Under the pieces are notes generated by a model that was given only the letters and a program-made list of their open reading frames with translations, had not been told where the DNA came from and did no database searches. Position numbers and translations under genes: made by a program. From positions 1 through 64,000 of the forward strand of contig JAFZBK010000056.1 of assembly GCA_017561825.1 (NCBI GenBank): DNA of 64,000 nt. The letters are read 5' to 3'. The stretch is from Prevotella sp. Its GTDB lineage: Bacteria > Bacteroidota > Bacteroidia > Bacteroidales > Bacteroidaceae. Below, piece by piece: positions 36,305 to 44,384 of this stretch (position 1 is its first letter; each line of letters opens with the position of its first letter).

Positions 36305-36886
36305 TCATGTCTCACATTCTTTCATTCTCACTTTCTCTATCTCCAAGTTCAGCTCCCTCACTGTGTTAAAGAAACTACCCATGGTAGCAGCCAGATAACC
36401 CTTCAGGTCTTGAATCTGGGGGATAAAGATGAAATGCTTTCTGACATGGACAGCTATTTCGTCCGTTTCAGTGCTCGTTGTATAGAATATCGTGCAGTTT
36501 GAATGTGAATTGATGTTGTTTACCACCCCACGCACTCTGGCGAACTCATCGATGTCGAACCTTGAGAAACTATAGCACCAGGGAAAGATCAGATTGACGA
36601 ACAGACAGTCATCTGCCGCCTCAATCAGGAACGTGATGCCCTGATAATCGTACTTGATTCTGCCCTCCTCTGTTATTTCCGTCTGACAACCCATCTCTCT
36701 CAGCGTTTGCAGCACCAGACACTTGGTTGCCGGGGTCGCCTCTTGAGTTTTCTTTTCCTCCATATCCTTGTTCTCTTTGAGTAGTTGTTCCCTCCTCTCC
36801 TTTTCCTTTTCTCTCTCACGGAACATAGTGAACAGGGTAATGGCGCATGTGATAGCGGCTAATGTAAATACTAATGTCCATTCCAT
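36305..36886 (-). CDS. membrane-anchored hypothetical protein
   Basis: A 193-residue protein with one N-terminal transmembrane helix (residues 3-22), a charged coiled segment (REREKEKERREQLLKENK) and a C-terminal alpha/beta domain (about 65-193) that resembles the small YbjN/chaperone-like fold; that likeness is only an impression. The -7 box TATCTTTG is at 36934-36927, and a degenerate copy of the CACAAGGCTTGTG palindrome lies 35 nt upstream of it. Function unknown. Confidence 0.5.
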   Translation of the reverse strand: MEWTLVFTLAAITCAITLFTMFREREKEKERREQLLKENKDMEEKKTQEATPATKCLVLQTLREMGCQTEITEEGRIKYDYQGITFLIEAADDCLFVNLIFPWCYSFSRFDIDEFARVRGVVNNINSHSNCTIFYTTSTETDEIAVHVRKHFIFIPQIQDLKGYLAATMGSFFNTVRELNLEIEKVRMKECET

Positions 36887-36968
36887 ATTGTCCTCCTTTC
36901 TTAATAAAAGTGTTTATAGTTGTTGGCAAAGATACACATTTTCCATTTCTTTCGCAAATCTTTTTGCC

Positions 36969-36981
36969 CACAGGCCTTGCG
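36969..36981. promoter_or_regulatory. degenerate CACAAGGCTTGTG palindrome, copy 1
   Basis: CACAGGCCTTGCG differs at 3 positions from the perfect palindrome at 48327. It lies 35 bp upstream of the -7 box at 36934-36927. Confidence 0.4.
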
Positions 36982-36995
36982 GAGTGGTCATTTAT

Positions 36996-37625
36996 TCAAT
37001 GGGGTGCGTGAGCAGGTTTAATGATGACCATGGGCTCGTCGGGATTCTTGCTCTCCAGCTCATAATTCAGGACATACTGCAGCAGGGGGTCAACAGACCA
37101 CGTCAGTTCCTTGGGGAACTCCACCCGTAGATACATCCAAGTACGTTCTTTTACCTTGATGTCCTTTTCGAAAAACGACTTGTAATCACCAGTTCCTCCT
37201 GCCATGAGGAAAAACCTGTTGCCCATCGATTTCGTAACGGCCGACAAATTGATGGCATCATATTTCTCACGTACAGAAACATCTTGTTCTTCATCATAGA
37301 CATTCGCAACCATGGTAATACCATTATACTCCACGCGAAGGCTGCGTTCCCCATCATGTTTCTTTTTCATGAAGTCTGGATATTCCACAACGATACTGTC
37401 TTTATGGTCTTTCCATGTTACCCTTTGCGCATTTTCAAAAGCATTCCGCAGCCACTTGCTGTCATGAAACATCGTGTCTGTTACATACTCCACAACCAAG
37501 AAGCTATCAATATACACCGTATCGTGAACGACGATCTTTCTTACAAGGGAATGCGGAAATTTATTCTCCCTCTGATCGCATGCACATATCATTACGGCCA
37601 ACAGGGCAACAATCAATTTTTTCAT
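36996..37625 (-). CDS. hypothetical lipoprotein
   Basis: A 209-residue exported protein with a short signal and lipobox MICAC (C at about residue 15). The mature part is soluble and charged, with MFHDSKWLRNAFENAQRVTW and VKERTWMYLRVEFPKELTW as distinctive segments. I recognise no family. It lies at the left border of the lower-GC island, downstream of the DnaB-like gene in the same orientation with a 35-nt gap, and may be its last cotranscribed gene. Confidence 0.5.
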   Translation of the reverse strand: MKKLIVALLAVMICACDQRENKFPHSLVRKIVVHDTVYIDSFLVVEYVTDTMFHDSKWLRNAFENAQRVTWKDHKDSIVVEYPDFMKKKHDGERSLRVEYNGITMVANVYDEEQDVSVREKYDAINLSAVTKSMGNRFFLMAGGTGDYKSFFEKDIKVKERTWMYLRVEFPKELTWSVDPLLQYVLNYELESKNPDEPMVIIKPAHAPH

Positions 37626-37660
37626 CTTTCAGCAATTGTTAGGTTTATACATCATGCTTG

Positions 37661-38680
37661 TTAAAATGGTAATACTTCTTCAAGATCAAAAGTATTGATT
37701 AAATTTCTCACCGCTTCATTATTTGAACACAAATCTTTCAGGCCGACAGAATTTGAAGTGCTTTTACTTGTATTCTCCCTTAAGCATACAACACCCGTTT
37801 TCTCATGAAAGCCCAGAATAATGCTGTCCAATGGTTTTAGAGCATTCTTTTTCAAAATGACTTCTATCTTTCTATGCAAATCGCGCCCAATATCATCTTG
37901 ATAGATATGATAATACTCGGGACGATACACCATCATGATAACATCAGCAAGCCCCTCAATAAAACTTGAGTTCAATAAATCTATCAACTGAGGCCGATTG
38001 CTTTCAAGCCCATCTCGGTATTCTAAACCTCTACCCAGCATAGATCCTACTATAATAGGTACATTGGTAAGACGAGCCAATTGTTTTAACGAAAGCATCA
38101 CCTTTGCTACTCTATCAGAAGGATTATCGTCTTCTTTGACGAAATTTATCATCTGCAGACAATCTATGAAGATGATACGTACATATCTTTCTCTGATGCA
38201 ATTACGTGCAGTTTCGACCAATTCATTAAGGGGCAAATCCAAACTATCATGCATATACAGTGGTGCATCTACCAATTCACCTACTCGTTTATCTAGTCTT
38301 TTCCACTCTTGGATTTCCATATTGCCTTGAAACAAGTGCATAACAGGTATGTCACAGTACATGGCCAAAAGTCTTTGTACATAGTCAGACTTCAGGTGAT
38401 TCGTCGAAAACAACAACACGGGCAATTTGGTTTTCATTATGATGTCTATTATCATTGACAACATGAGCTCTTCTTTTCCCATGCAAGGCCTTCCACCAAT
38501 CACATACACTTTTCCTTTCTCGAAGCCACCTATCAAATCGTCCAAAGGCTTAAAACCCGTGGGGATTCCAGGCACACCTGTTTTTGCTGTCCCTACCTGT
38601 ATATCAGATATGCAATTCTTCAACATTTCCCGCATATCGATATAGCTGTTATTGCTCATCATCTCATTCATGCTTGTCAT
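37661..38680 (-). CDS. DnaB-core RecA-like ATPase with altered Walker A
   Basis: A 339-residue protein matching only the C-terminal RecA domain of DnaB helicases: GVPGIPTGFKPLDDLIGGF, then GGRPCMGKEEL (residues 62-72) and RIIFIDCLQMI (Walker B). The usual GKT/S is GKE here, so the residue that coordinates magnesium is lost, and the N-terminal primase-binding domain is absent. It may bind DNA or partners without normal helicase activity. -7 box TATCTTTG at 38738-38731 and a near-palindrome 36 bp upstream of it suggest its own promoter. It is the last large gene of the island. Confidence 0.7.
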   Translation of the reverse strand: MTSMNEMMSNNSYIDMREMLKNCISDIQVGTAKTGVPGIPTGFKPLDDLIGGFEKGKVYVIGGRPCMGKEELMLSMIIDIIMKTKLPVLLFSTNHLKSDYVQRLLAMYCDIPVMHLFQGNMEIQEWKRLDKRVGELVDAPLYMHDSLDLPLNELVETARNCIRERYVRIIFIDCLQMINFVKEDDNPSDRVAKVMLSLKQLARLTNVPIIVGSMLGRGLEYRDGLESNRPQLIDLLNSSFIEGLADVIMMVYRPEYYHIYQDDIGRDLHRKIEVILKKNALKPLDSIILGFHEKTGVVCLRENTSKSTSNSVGLKDLCSNNEAVRNLINTFDLEEVLPF

Positions 38681-38772
38681 AATACAGTTACTTCAATTCT
38701 TTTCATTTTGATACACAAAGAGTTTGATTGCAAAGATAGGCTTTTACCTCTTTGCAACCAAGGTTTTTTGCA

Positions 38773-39345
38773 TCACAAGCCTTGCGGAAATTCAAGATGA
38801 CATTCCCAAATCACATTAGCTCTCACTAAATCAATCTTTTTGGCTTCGGCACGTTTACCAGAGATGGCATAGTATTTTGCCACACCATGAGGAAGCATCT
38901 CTGAGAATATCTTTCTGATTCTCGCACATTTCTCATTGATGGAATTGAGCGTAGGGTTAGTTACGTCCATGATACTCTTTCTTGCCCTATCTGTCAATCC
39001 GGAAGGTCTTAACAACAGATATATTTTAGTAAGCTCAGACCGATAGTCAGGCAAGCACTTCAGTACGATCCCTTCTGGATGTGACAGGAACAGCAGATAT
39101 ACTGCTTTGACGATAGGTTCCATCCTGACCTCCCTTTTCTCCTCACCAGACAGCAGAATCTTGAAATCCTCAGTCACAATCAGCTGCGGGAACATCTCCT
39201 CTTCATTCATGGTCGCAATGATCTCCACATCGTTCACGCCATACGCCTTTAATTTGCGTACCTTCTCCTTCACTTCCTCCAAAAGAATGGAGCAGTGAAA
39301 CTGTTTCAGTTCCTTTGAGAATAGTCCATTTAGTTGCCTGTTCAT
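38773..39345 (-). CDS. hypothetical protein of the island
   Basis: A 190-residue soluble protein, mixed alpha/beta in the first half (ELKQFHCSILLEEVKEKV...) and helical in the second, ending with KRAEAKKIDLVRANVIWECH. The segment VYLLFLSHPEGIVLKCLPDY followed by a helix resembles DNA-binding regions of small regulators, but I cannot name a family. It follows the small acidic protein by 11 nt, so it belongs to the same transcript. Confidence 0.45.
   Translation of the reverse strand: MNRQLNGLFSKELKQFHCSILLEEVKEKVRKLKAYGVNDVEIIATMNEEEMFPQLIVTEDFKILLSGEEKREVRMEPIVKAVYLLFLSHPEGIVLKCLPDYRSELTKIYLLLRPSGLTDRARKSIMDVTNPTLNSINEKCARIRKIFSEMLPHGVAKYYAISGKRAEAKKIDLVRANVIWECHLEFPQGL
38774..38786. promoter_or_regulatory. 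near-palindrome CACAAGCCTTGCG, copy 2
   Basis: Matches CACAAGGCTTGTG at 11 of 13 positions. It lies 36 bp upstream of the -7 box (38738-38731) of the DnaB-like gene and overlaps the stop of the upstream gene. Confidence 0.45.
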
Positions 39346-39356
39346 ACTTACTCTTT

Positions 39357-39572
39357 TTAAAATCCCATTGCATCCATCATTGCATCATATTCCCATGGAG
39401 CTGCTGGCATATCGCCATACATACCATCTGTCAGTGCATCCCATGAATCTTCCATTGTCCACTCATAGCCTTCACATTCGTGATAATCACTCTCATAGTC
39501 TTCTTCCATTTCAAATACTACATCCTCGTCGTCTTCCAAATTATAAAGACTTTCATCAAAATCTCTTTTCAT
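39357..39572 (-). CDS. small acidic protein
   Basis: A 71-residue, strongly acidic protein (EDDEDVVFEMEEDYESDYHE and many further D/E residues), rich in tyrosine and tryptophan, without a recognisable family. Such small acidic proteins can mimic DNA or act as inhibitors in defence loci, but nothing here proves that. It is between the DUF4407 membrane protein (28 nt upstream) and a 190-residue hypothetical (11 nt downstream). Confidence 0.4.
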   Translation of the reverse strand: MKRDFDESLYNLEDDEDVVFEMEEDYESDYHECEGYEWTMEDSWDALTDGMYGDMPAAPWEYDAMMDAMGF

Positions 39573-39600
39573 AATTATTTCGTTTTAAATGATTATAATA

Positions 39601-40584
39601 CTATTTCCTTATTAATACACTCTGTGCAGTTTGGTCCATCAGGTTCTTCTTCAAATTCAACTGATGCTCAACGATCAATTCATAGTCACATTTATTCTCT
39701 CCCATTTTGATTGTCAATACAAACAATTCAAGAAATGTCAGGAAGCAAAACAGAATGCTATAAAAAGCCATGGATACTGGGCTTTGTGACACCACTCTTA
39801 ATGTAGCTTCCAACTCCTCAATAAAACCCGGGATTCGTTGATTCACTTCAGCCCTTACTGTTTCTGCAACTTCCTTTTTGTCCAGCCTGAGCTGCTCCAA
39901 TTGCGTTGAATAGATCTGTATCTGGTCGTTGTTTGCTTTTAGCTGTTCTGCCAGAGGATTTGCCAAAGTAACCGTATTGACAGTTTGGGTTCTTACCTTC
40001 TTTGGTTTCCCGTTTTCATCCATTCCAACGACCTGCTCTTGTGTCGATACATTTGTTCCTTTGATGACAGGTCGTTTTTGTAATTCTTCATTCAAAGCCA
40101 GTGTTGCTTTGCTTAATGAATCCATCTCTTGTGTTATTCTTTGGATGTCGCTATCGTAGATAGATATCCGTTTTGTAATGGCTTCACTTATTATGTTTTC
40201 TCTATGATCCTGGATTGCTTGTTGAATATCATTACGGAAGATAATTTGGTCAAAGATGCAGGAACCTAGAACTGCCATACATAATGCAAGCAGCACTCTC
40301 ATAAAGCTCATAAGACGTGCTTTGCCTACAGTTAGGATAATCACTCTTTCTACACAGAGCACAATGAGCATAAATGACACCGACACACAGAGTTTCAATG
40401 CGCATGAGTTTATATTAATGTATCTGTCAGCAAAACAATAGCCAATAGTTCCCCAGAGCACCATCATGATGAAGATGGCAGATAATAGTTTCCGGTATTG
40501 GCGTAAGCTAGCCTCACCACATTCTTTTAAGATGTTCTTGTCCCACCCGATAAGAAAACACCCAATATTTCTTAACGTCTTCAT
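39601..40584 (-). CDS. DUF4407-type membrane protein with coiled coil
   Basis: A 327-residue inner-membrane protein. Transmembrane segments are visible at about residues 35-53, 62-83 and 93-113, then a long periplasmic or cytoplasmic coiled coil (about 130-245, with ISIYDSDIQRITQEMDSLSK), and a last transmembrane helix near 270-290. FLIGWDKNILKEC and the overall layout fit DUF4407. Members are of unknown function. It follows the 187-residue protein by 10 nt. The topology would suit a sensor or effector that disrupts the membrane in a defence system, which is inference. Confidence 0.65.
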   Translation of the reverse strand: MKTLRNIGCFLIGWDKNILKECGEASLRQYRKLLSAIFIMMVLWGTIGYCFADRYININSCALKLCVSVSFMLIVLCVERVIILTVGKARLMSFMRVLLALCMAVLGSCIFDQIIFRNDIQQAIQDHRENIISEAITKRISIYDSDIQRITQEMDSLSKATLALNEELQKRPVIKGTNVSTQEQVVGMDENGKPKKVRTQTVNTVTLANPLAEQLKANNDQIQIYSTQLEQLRLDKKEVAETVRAEVNQRIPGFIEELEATLRVVSQSPVSMAFYSILFCFLTFLELFVLTIKMGENKCDYELIVEHQLNLKKNLMDQTAQSVLIRK

Positions 40585-40594
40585 GATTCTTTTC

Positions 40595-41158
40595 TTATTT
40601 GTTGATAAAGGTTATTGATTCTGCATTGATTCCTTTGACGAAGCCCCTTCGATATGAATCGATCATGGTCAACATCTTTGGATCATTGTTCTCAAGTAGC
40701 GTTTGCATTTCGTTAATCTCTGAGAGATGCTCTTCATAAGTCTGGCGTTCTGCTTGTAACCTACTTGCCGCACCAAGAGCTAACAGTTTAAGGGCATTGT
40801 CGATTTTAGTGTCTAACTCCCGAATGTCTTTCTTGTAACGTAGAATGATACGTTTAAAAAGCATTTCCAAATCGTTGCGGATGATCTTTTCCTTTGCATC
40901 GCAATAGGAAACATCACTGTTTATCAGAGCGTCTTGGAAACCTTCTTCCTCATAGTTCTTGTGAATGAAATTGAAGATGACATCGATGGGCATTCCTGTT
41001 CCCCATGTGATGGTTATGAGATTTTTCTTCTCATCTTCCTTGATTTCCTCTACAGGATTCAGATTTTCGTTATTCATGTCCTGTTCATTATGAATTTCTA
41101 CATGAACTAAATCGCTGTTTGCAACTTTCTTGTTCCCAAACAAATTTACTAATTTCAT
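40595..41158 (-). CDS. hypothetical protein of the island
   Basis: A 187-residue soluble protein with an acidic, probably disordered N-terminus (about 1-45), then a helical coiled region (YKKDIRELDTKIDNALKLLA, RLQAERQTYEEHLSEINEMQ). I recognise no family. It is between a 76-residue protein (29 nt upstream) and the DUF4407 gene (10 nt downstream) on one likely transcript. The helical hairpin character suggests it binds the coiled-coil DUF4407 protein, an inference from context alone. Confidence 0.45.
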   Translation of the reverse strand: MKLVNLFGNKKVANSDLVHVEIHNEQDMNNENLNPVEEIKEDEKKNLITITWGTGMPIDVIFNFIHKNYEEEGFQDALINSDVSYCDAKEKIIRNDLEMLFKRIILRYKKDIRELDTKIDNALKLLALGAASRLQAERQTYEEHLSEINEMQTLLENNDPKMLTMIDSYRRGFVKGINAESITFINK

Positions 41159-41187
41159 AATTGTAGTTTTTTTTGTTAATAATATTG

Positions 41188-41418
41188 TTATAAATAAAAT
41201 CTATATGAGGCAGTTACTGCATTATAGCCAAAACCATTTACATATTCTACATCTGGAAGTATCCTTACATGCTCTCCGTTGATTTTATAAAAGTGTTCTC
41301 CGTTAATTAACTTCACATATAAAGTGATGTTAATGATAGAGTTGTCGCAAATTCGTTGTACAGCTACATCTGCGATATTATGCCATTCTAGATTACTTAT
41401 TTGTTCTGTTTGTTCCAT
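41188..41418 (-). CDS. small hypothetical protein
   Basis: A 76-residue protein predicted to be beta-rich (IINITLYVKLINGEHFYKIN then HVRILPDVEYVNGFGYNAVT). No family is recognised. It is the first gene of the downstream sub-operon, separated from the NUDIX gene by a 146-bp gap that contains a 30-bp perfect palindrome. Confidence 0.4.
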   Translation of the reverse strand: MEQTEQISNLEWHNIADVAVQRICDNSIINITLYVKLINGEHFYKINGEHVRILPDVEYVNGFGYNAVTASYRFYL

Positions 41419-41522
41419 AAGATCTTTTTGTAATTATTACACAATGAAAAATAGTATAAAAAAAATATTGTCTTTGAGAGTTCACACAATGTGTAAATGA
41501 TACACATTGAAGAAAGGTTCCT

Positions 41523-41552
41523 TATAAACCTCCCTTGCAAGGGAGGTTTATA
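41523..41552. terminator. 30-bp perfect palindrome, possible terminator
   Basis: TATAAACCTCCCTTG is directly followed by its exact complement CAAGGGAGGTTTATA with no spacer. It is 12 bp after the NUDIX gene stop. There is no T run after it on the minus strand, so it may be an operator or a weak terminator rather than a classic one. Confidence 0.45.
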
Positions 41553-41564
41553 GCAAATCATATT

Positions 41565-42296
41565 TTAAAATTCAAGACGCATACCAATCTTTTTCGAATT
41601 AGTATATGCTTCTTCATCAAAAGTGTACAACTTAGGAGAACGGTATGGATTACCTGTCATTTTCTTACCAGTCTCTTTGATATATCCCAATTTTAGCATT
41701 TTCTTGGGGAAATTGCGTCTGTCACGCAGTTTGATATCGTCTTCAGGTGGATTCAGAATCGCAATATAGATATTCTGTAACTGAGGCATCGTAAACTCTT
41801 TGTCCAACAGGTGAAATCCTATCGGTTCGAAATGGATTCTTTGTCTAATCCTTTCAAGAGCAGTATCAATAATCTGCTGATGGTCAAAGGCCAGCTCTGG
41901 CAAGTTCTTAACAGGGAACCACTTGGCCATTCTTGCATCATCACCACCTTTAATCACGTATTTGTCTTTAACGACCAATGCAAAGAAGGCAATGGTGATA
42001 ACACGTTCACGACTGTCTCGGTTAAGATCTGAGAAAGTTCCCAACTCTTCCATGTAGATGCCTTCAACGTTAGTTTCTTCGTGAAGTTCACGATATGCTG
42101 CTTCTTCAGCTGTCTTGTCAGTAGGAAGAAGAAAACCACCAGGTAAGGCCCACATACCAGCGTATGGTTCACCACCTCTCTGTATCAGAAGGAGGTTGAG
42201 TTCTTCACCATCAAATCCGAAAACCACAGAGTCAGTAGTTACTGCCGGATGCCAGTAAGGAGATTCCCATTTTTTAGTTTCATTATTATACTTCAT
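41565..42296 (-). CDS. NUDIX-winged-helix transcription regulator (NrtR/AraR type)
   Basis: A 243-residue protein with an N-terminal NUDIX domain and a C-terminal winged helix (about 160-235; FTMPQLQNIYIAILN and RDRRNFPKKML are the DNA-binding helices of the NrtR family). The NUDIX box reads GGFLLPTDKTAEEAAY then RELHEETNV, one residue longer than canonical and with K in place of the first E. It is therefore probably a ligand sensor rather than a hydrolase. Related regulators sense ADP-ribose or pentose phosphates. Two GYGTA-N5-TACGC sites lie directly upstream, around its -7 box TATTTTTG (42329-42322). It is next to an ADP-ribosyltransferase-like gene. Confidence 0.8.
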   Translation of the reverse strand: MKYNNETKKWESPYWHPAVTTDSVVFGFDGEELNLLLIQRGGEPYAGMWALPGGFLLPTDKTAEEAAYRELHEETNVEGIYMEELGTFSDLNRDSRERVITIAFFALVVKDKYVIKGGDDARMAKWFPVKNLPELAFDHQQIIDTALERIRQRIHFEPIGFHLLDKEFTMPQLQNIYIAILNPPEDDIKLRDRRNFPKKMLKLGYIKETGKKMTGNPYRSPKLYTFDEEAYTNSKKIGMRLEF

Positions 42297-42304
42297 ATAC
42301 CTTT

Positions 42305-42319
42305 GCGTATTTTTTACGC
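42305..42319. promoter_or_regulatory. operator-like palindrome, proximal copy
   Basis: GCGTA-TTTTT-TACGC is a perfect inverted repeat with a 5-bp spacer. It lies between the NUDIX regulator's -7 box (42329-42322) and its ATG at 42296. Confidence 0.6.
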
Positions 42320-42360
42320 TGCAAAAATAGATATAATAATTGAAACTTCCAAATTTTATT

Positions 42361-42375
42361 GTGTAATTTTTACGC
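42361..42375. promoter_or_regulatory. operator-like palindrome, distal copy
   Basis: GTGTA-ATTTT-TACGC matches the proximal site in 13 of 15 positions with the same half-site spacing. It is 56 bp from the proximal copy, upstream of the -7 box and just after the stop of the DarT-like gene. Confidence 0.55.
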
Positions 42376-42380
42376 TTTGA

Positions 42381-44378
42381 CTATATTTTTTCTGGATTTT
42401 TTACATTTTGTATGTATTTTAAAGGTATAAAGCCCTTAACTAACACCTCAGCCTGTTTCTGCTTAAACTCAATATCAGATAGTAAACAATTAGGCTTCTG
42501 AGTTGCTTGCAAATTCACTTTTTTGAGGTCTTCAAAGCTGTTACCATGCCTCATTTGTTTTAAAGTGGCCTCCATATCCGTAAATTCGGTATCTTCAAAA
42601 GTTGCCACTTCCAATGAAATCTTAAGAAGGACAAGTTCAGCTCCTGCTTTCTTGCGTTCCTCTACCTTTGGTAAATCTCGGCAAAAGCTTAGACGTGCAT
42701 AATCCTCTAATCCGAATTCTGCATCGATGTCTCTGGAGGTTGCCATATCAGTTCTGATAGGCATCACAACTGCTTCGTCCAGGCATCTTTTATATGAAAG
42801 CAAACCGCCATGTCTTATAATGGAGTTTAATCTGTCTTTGTCAGTAAAATGATAAAGGCACTTTATGCCGTTGTCTATCAGATACTGTATGATCTCATTT
42901 CTACATGATTTATAAGACGGCGAGTAATGGTCTTTAATTAAATATGGTATAGGAATATTTTCCTTTCCTGCATTGATTCGCAGTCTCTTGAAGAGTGAAT
43001 TGAGCCAATCGATGAACTCTGATATTTTATTTTGAGACAATGCGAAATCTCCCCTTCGGTATTCTTCATGAATGCCCATCGATAAAGAGTCATTTTGCGC
43101 AAAACCCATTTCGGACACTTTATCTATATCTCCATATTTAAACAAGCTGCATGCGTGAAATACCTTTATAGCATCTTGATAAAAAACGGATTTTTCACCG
43201 ACAATTTTATTTGCGAGAGCCATAGTTTGAGCAGAATTAAGGTCAGCCAGTTCCATCATATAATGGTTGGCGTTGTCAATTCTGACTAAAAGTATATCGG
43301 GATAATACTTGATGAGCTGAGACCTCATTCTGTATGCTCTTATTTTATGTTGAATATTTATGGGAAGGAGGTCGTCGTCATATTTGTCATTCACGACGGT
43401 TTCTCTGTCCGACCAGTATATAATTCTCGAAAGTAGAAGGTAAAGAGATTTTATGGCAATTCTCGTTAGTTTATCATTAGATTTCTGCATCTCCATTACA
43501 CCTTTAACACCTATCGCCTCTATAATAATATAGAGAAGATTGGTACAGCCATAAACAGCTTCATTGTTATTCCAATAAATATTAGGAGAAGAAAAGATGT
43601 GCTGGAAGGCACAATCCGCAAATCTTAATGACTCTTCAATTCTGTTTGCTTTGAACAACTTACAGAAAATCTCATTTGCTATATAAGGATTTGAACAAGA
43701 CTGGTATCTTCTTAAGAACTCATCACATGTTTCATTTTCCAGATTTGTTCTATAGAATGACTCCTTAGCTTCAGTGACAAACTGATCGATGATAGCATGG
43801 TCATCAATCTGATGGCTATGGTTAACATAGTGTATCGCATCTTCATGGTCATTCATAAGCAGATAGAACCTTTCCTTGATGGTTTCAAGCGTGAAGTTCT
43901 TCTCTGGATCATTCTTGCCAGTGGCGTTCAGGACCATTTGGTATTGGCTGACTTTTTCATAGAGGTTTTCAGCCAAAATGTCATCATGAAGAAATTCTGG
44001 TAGCCCATGCACCTGCCAAATGAAATGGTCAAGATAGTCTATCTCTTCGACAGTCATTGGAACTGCCCATTTTGGACGAGGATTCCATGTCAACACCTTA
44101 TTTATATTATAGAGTGTATTGCCCTGTGGTGGCTGTGCATCAAAGTATTCTTTTTGAAACAGGTCATAGCGGTGCAATATCAGATCCATGTTGGTGCGAA
44201 TACCAGGAGTGACAATGCCAGCTTTCTCCAATATAGATTTATATGTCAGTACTAACTGCTCAAAGTCCTCATTGACATCTCTGTCTAGATACTCCAAGAA
44301 GCCTGGAACTTTTTTAATATTCCGAAGCAACTTGGAGTATTGCTCCTCACTCAGACAATATGCCCACTTTTGTTTCAT
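42381..44378 (-). CDS. large protein with C-terminal DarT-like ADP-ribosyltransferase domain
   Basis: A 665-residue soluble protein. The C-terminal 165 residues match DarT/DUF4433: LYHFTDKDRLNSIIRHGGLL (H510, T512, N518), ARLSFCRDLP (about 563), LVLLKISLEV, and KQKQAEVLVKGFIPLKYI with E644 where DarT has its catalytic glutamate. DarT enzymes transfer ADP-ribose to thymidine in single-stranded DNA. The N-terminal 500 residues are unlike DarT. Residues 4-76 and 102-175 look like a tandem repeat (KWAYCLSEEQ versus KWAVPMTVEE, each ending in an RxxLF/RFYLL helix), and the remainder is helical and TPR-like. No DarG macrodomain antitoxin is adjacent. It is 6 nt after the 192-residue gene. Target and activity are untested. 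Confidence 0.7.
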   Translation of the reverse strand: MKQKWAYCLSEEQYSKLLRNIKKVPGFLEYLDRDVNEDFEQLVLTYKSILEKAGIVTPGIRTNMDLILHRYDLFQKEYFDAQPPQGNTLYNINKVLTWNPRPKWAVPMTVEEIDYLDHFIWQVHGLPEFLHDDILAENLYEKVSQYQMVLNATGKNDPEKNFTLETIKERFYLLMNDHEDAIHYVNHSHQIDDHAIIDQFVTEAKESFYRTNLENETCDEFLRRYQSCSNPYIANEIFCKLFKANRIEESLRFADCAFQHIFSSPNIYWNNNEAVYGCTNLLYIIIEAIGVKGVMEMQKSNDKLTRIAIKSLYLLLSRIIYWSDRETVVNDKYDDDLLPINIQHKIRAYRMRSQLIKYYPDILLVRIDNANHYMMELADLNSAQTMALANKIVGEKSVFYQDAIKVFHACSLFKYGDIDKVSEMGFAQNDSLSMGIHEEYRRGDFALSQNKISEFIDWLNSLFKRLRINAGKENIPIPYLIKDHYSPSYKSCRNEIIQYLIDNGIKCLYHFTDKDRLNSIIRHGGLLSYKRCLDEAVVMPIRTDMATSRDIDAEFGLEDYARLSFCRDLPKVEERKKAGAELVLLKISLEVATFEDTEFTDMEATLKQMRHGNSFEDLKKVNLQATQKPNCLLSDIEFKQKQAEVLVKGFIPLKYIQNVKNPEKI

Positions 44379-44384
44379 CAGCTA

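Noticed and set aside
36305..37625. Including these two genes in the ADP-ribosylation system
   Set aside because: They are in the same orientation, but they are a lipoprotein and a membrane-anchored protein without link to nucleotide chemistry. The shared palindrome is degenerate there.
37661..38680. Prophage replicative helicase
   Set aside because: No phage structural, lysis or packaging genes are nearby, and the Walker A is altered and the N-domain absent.
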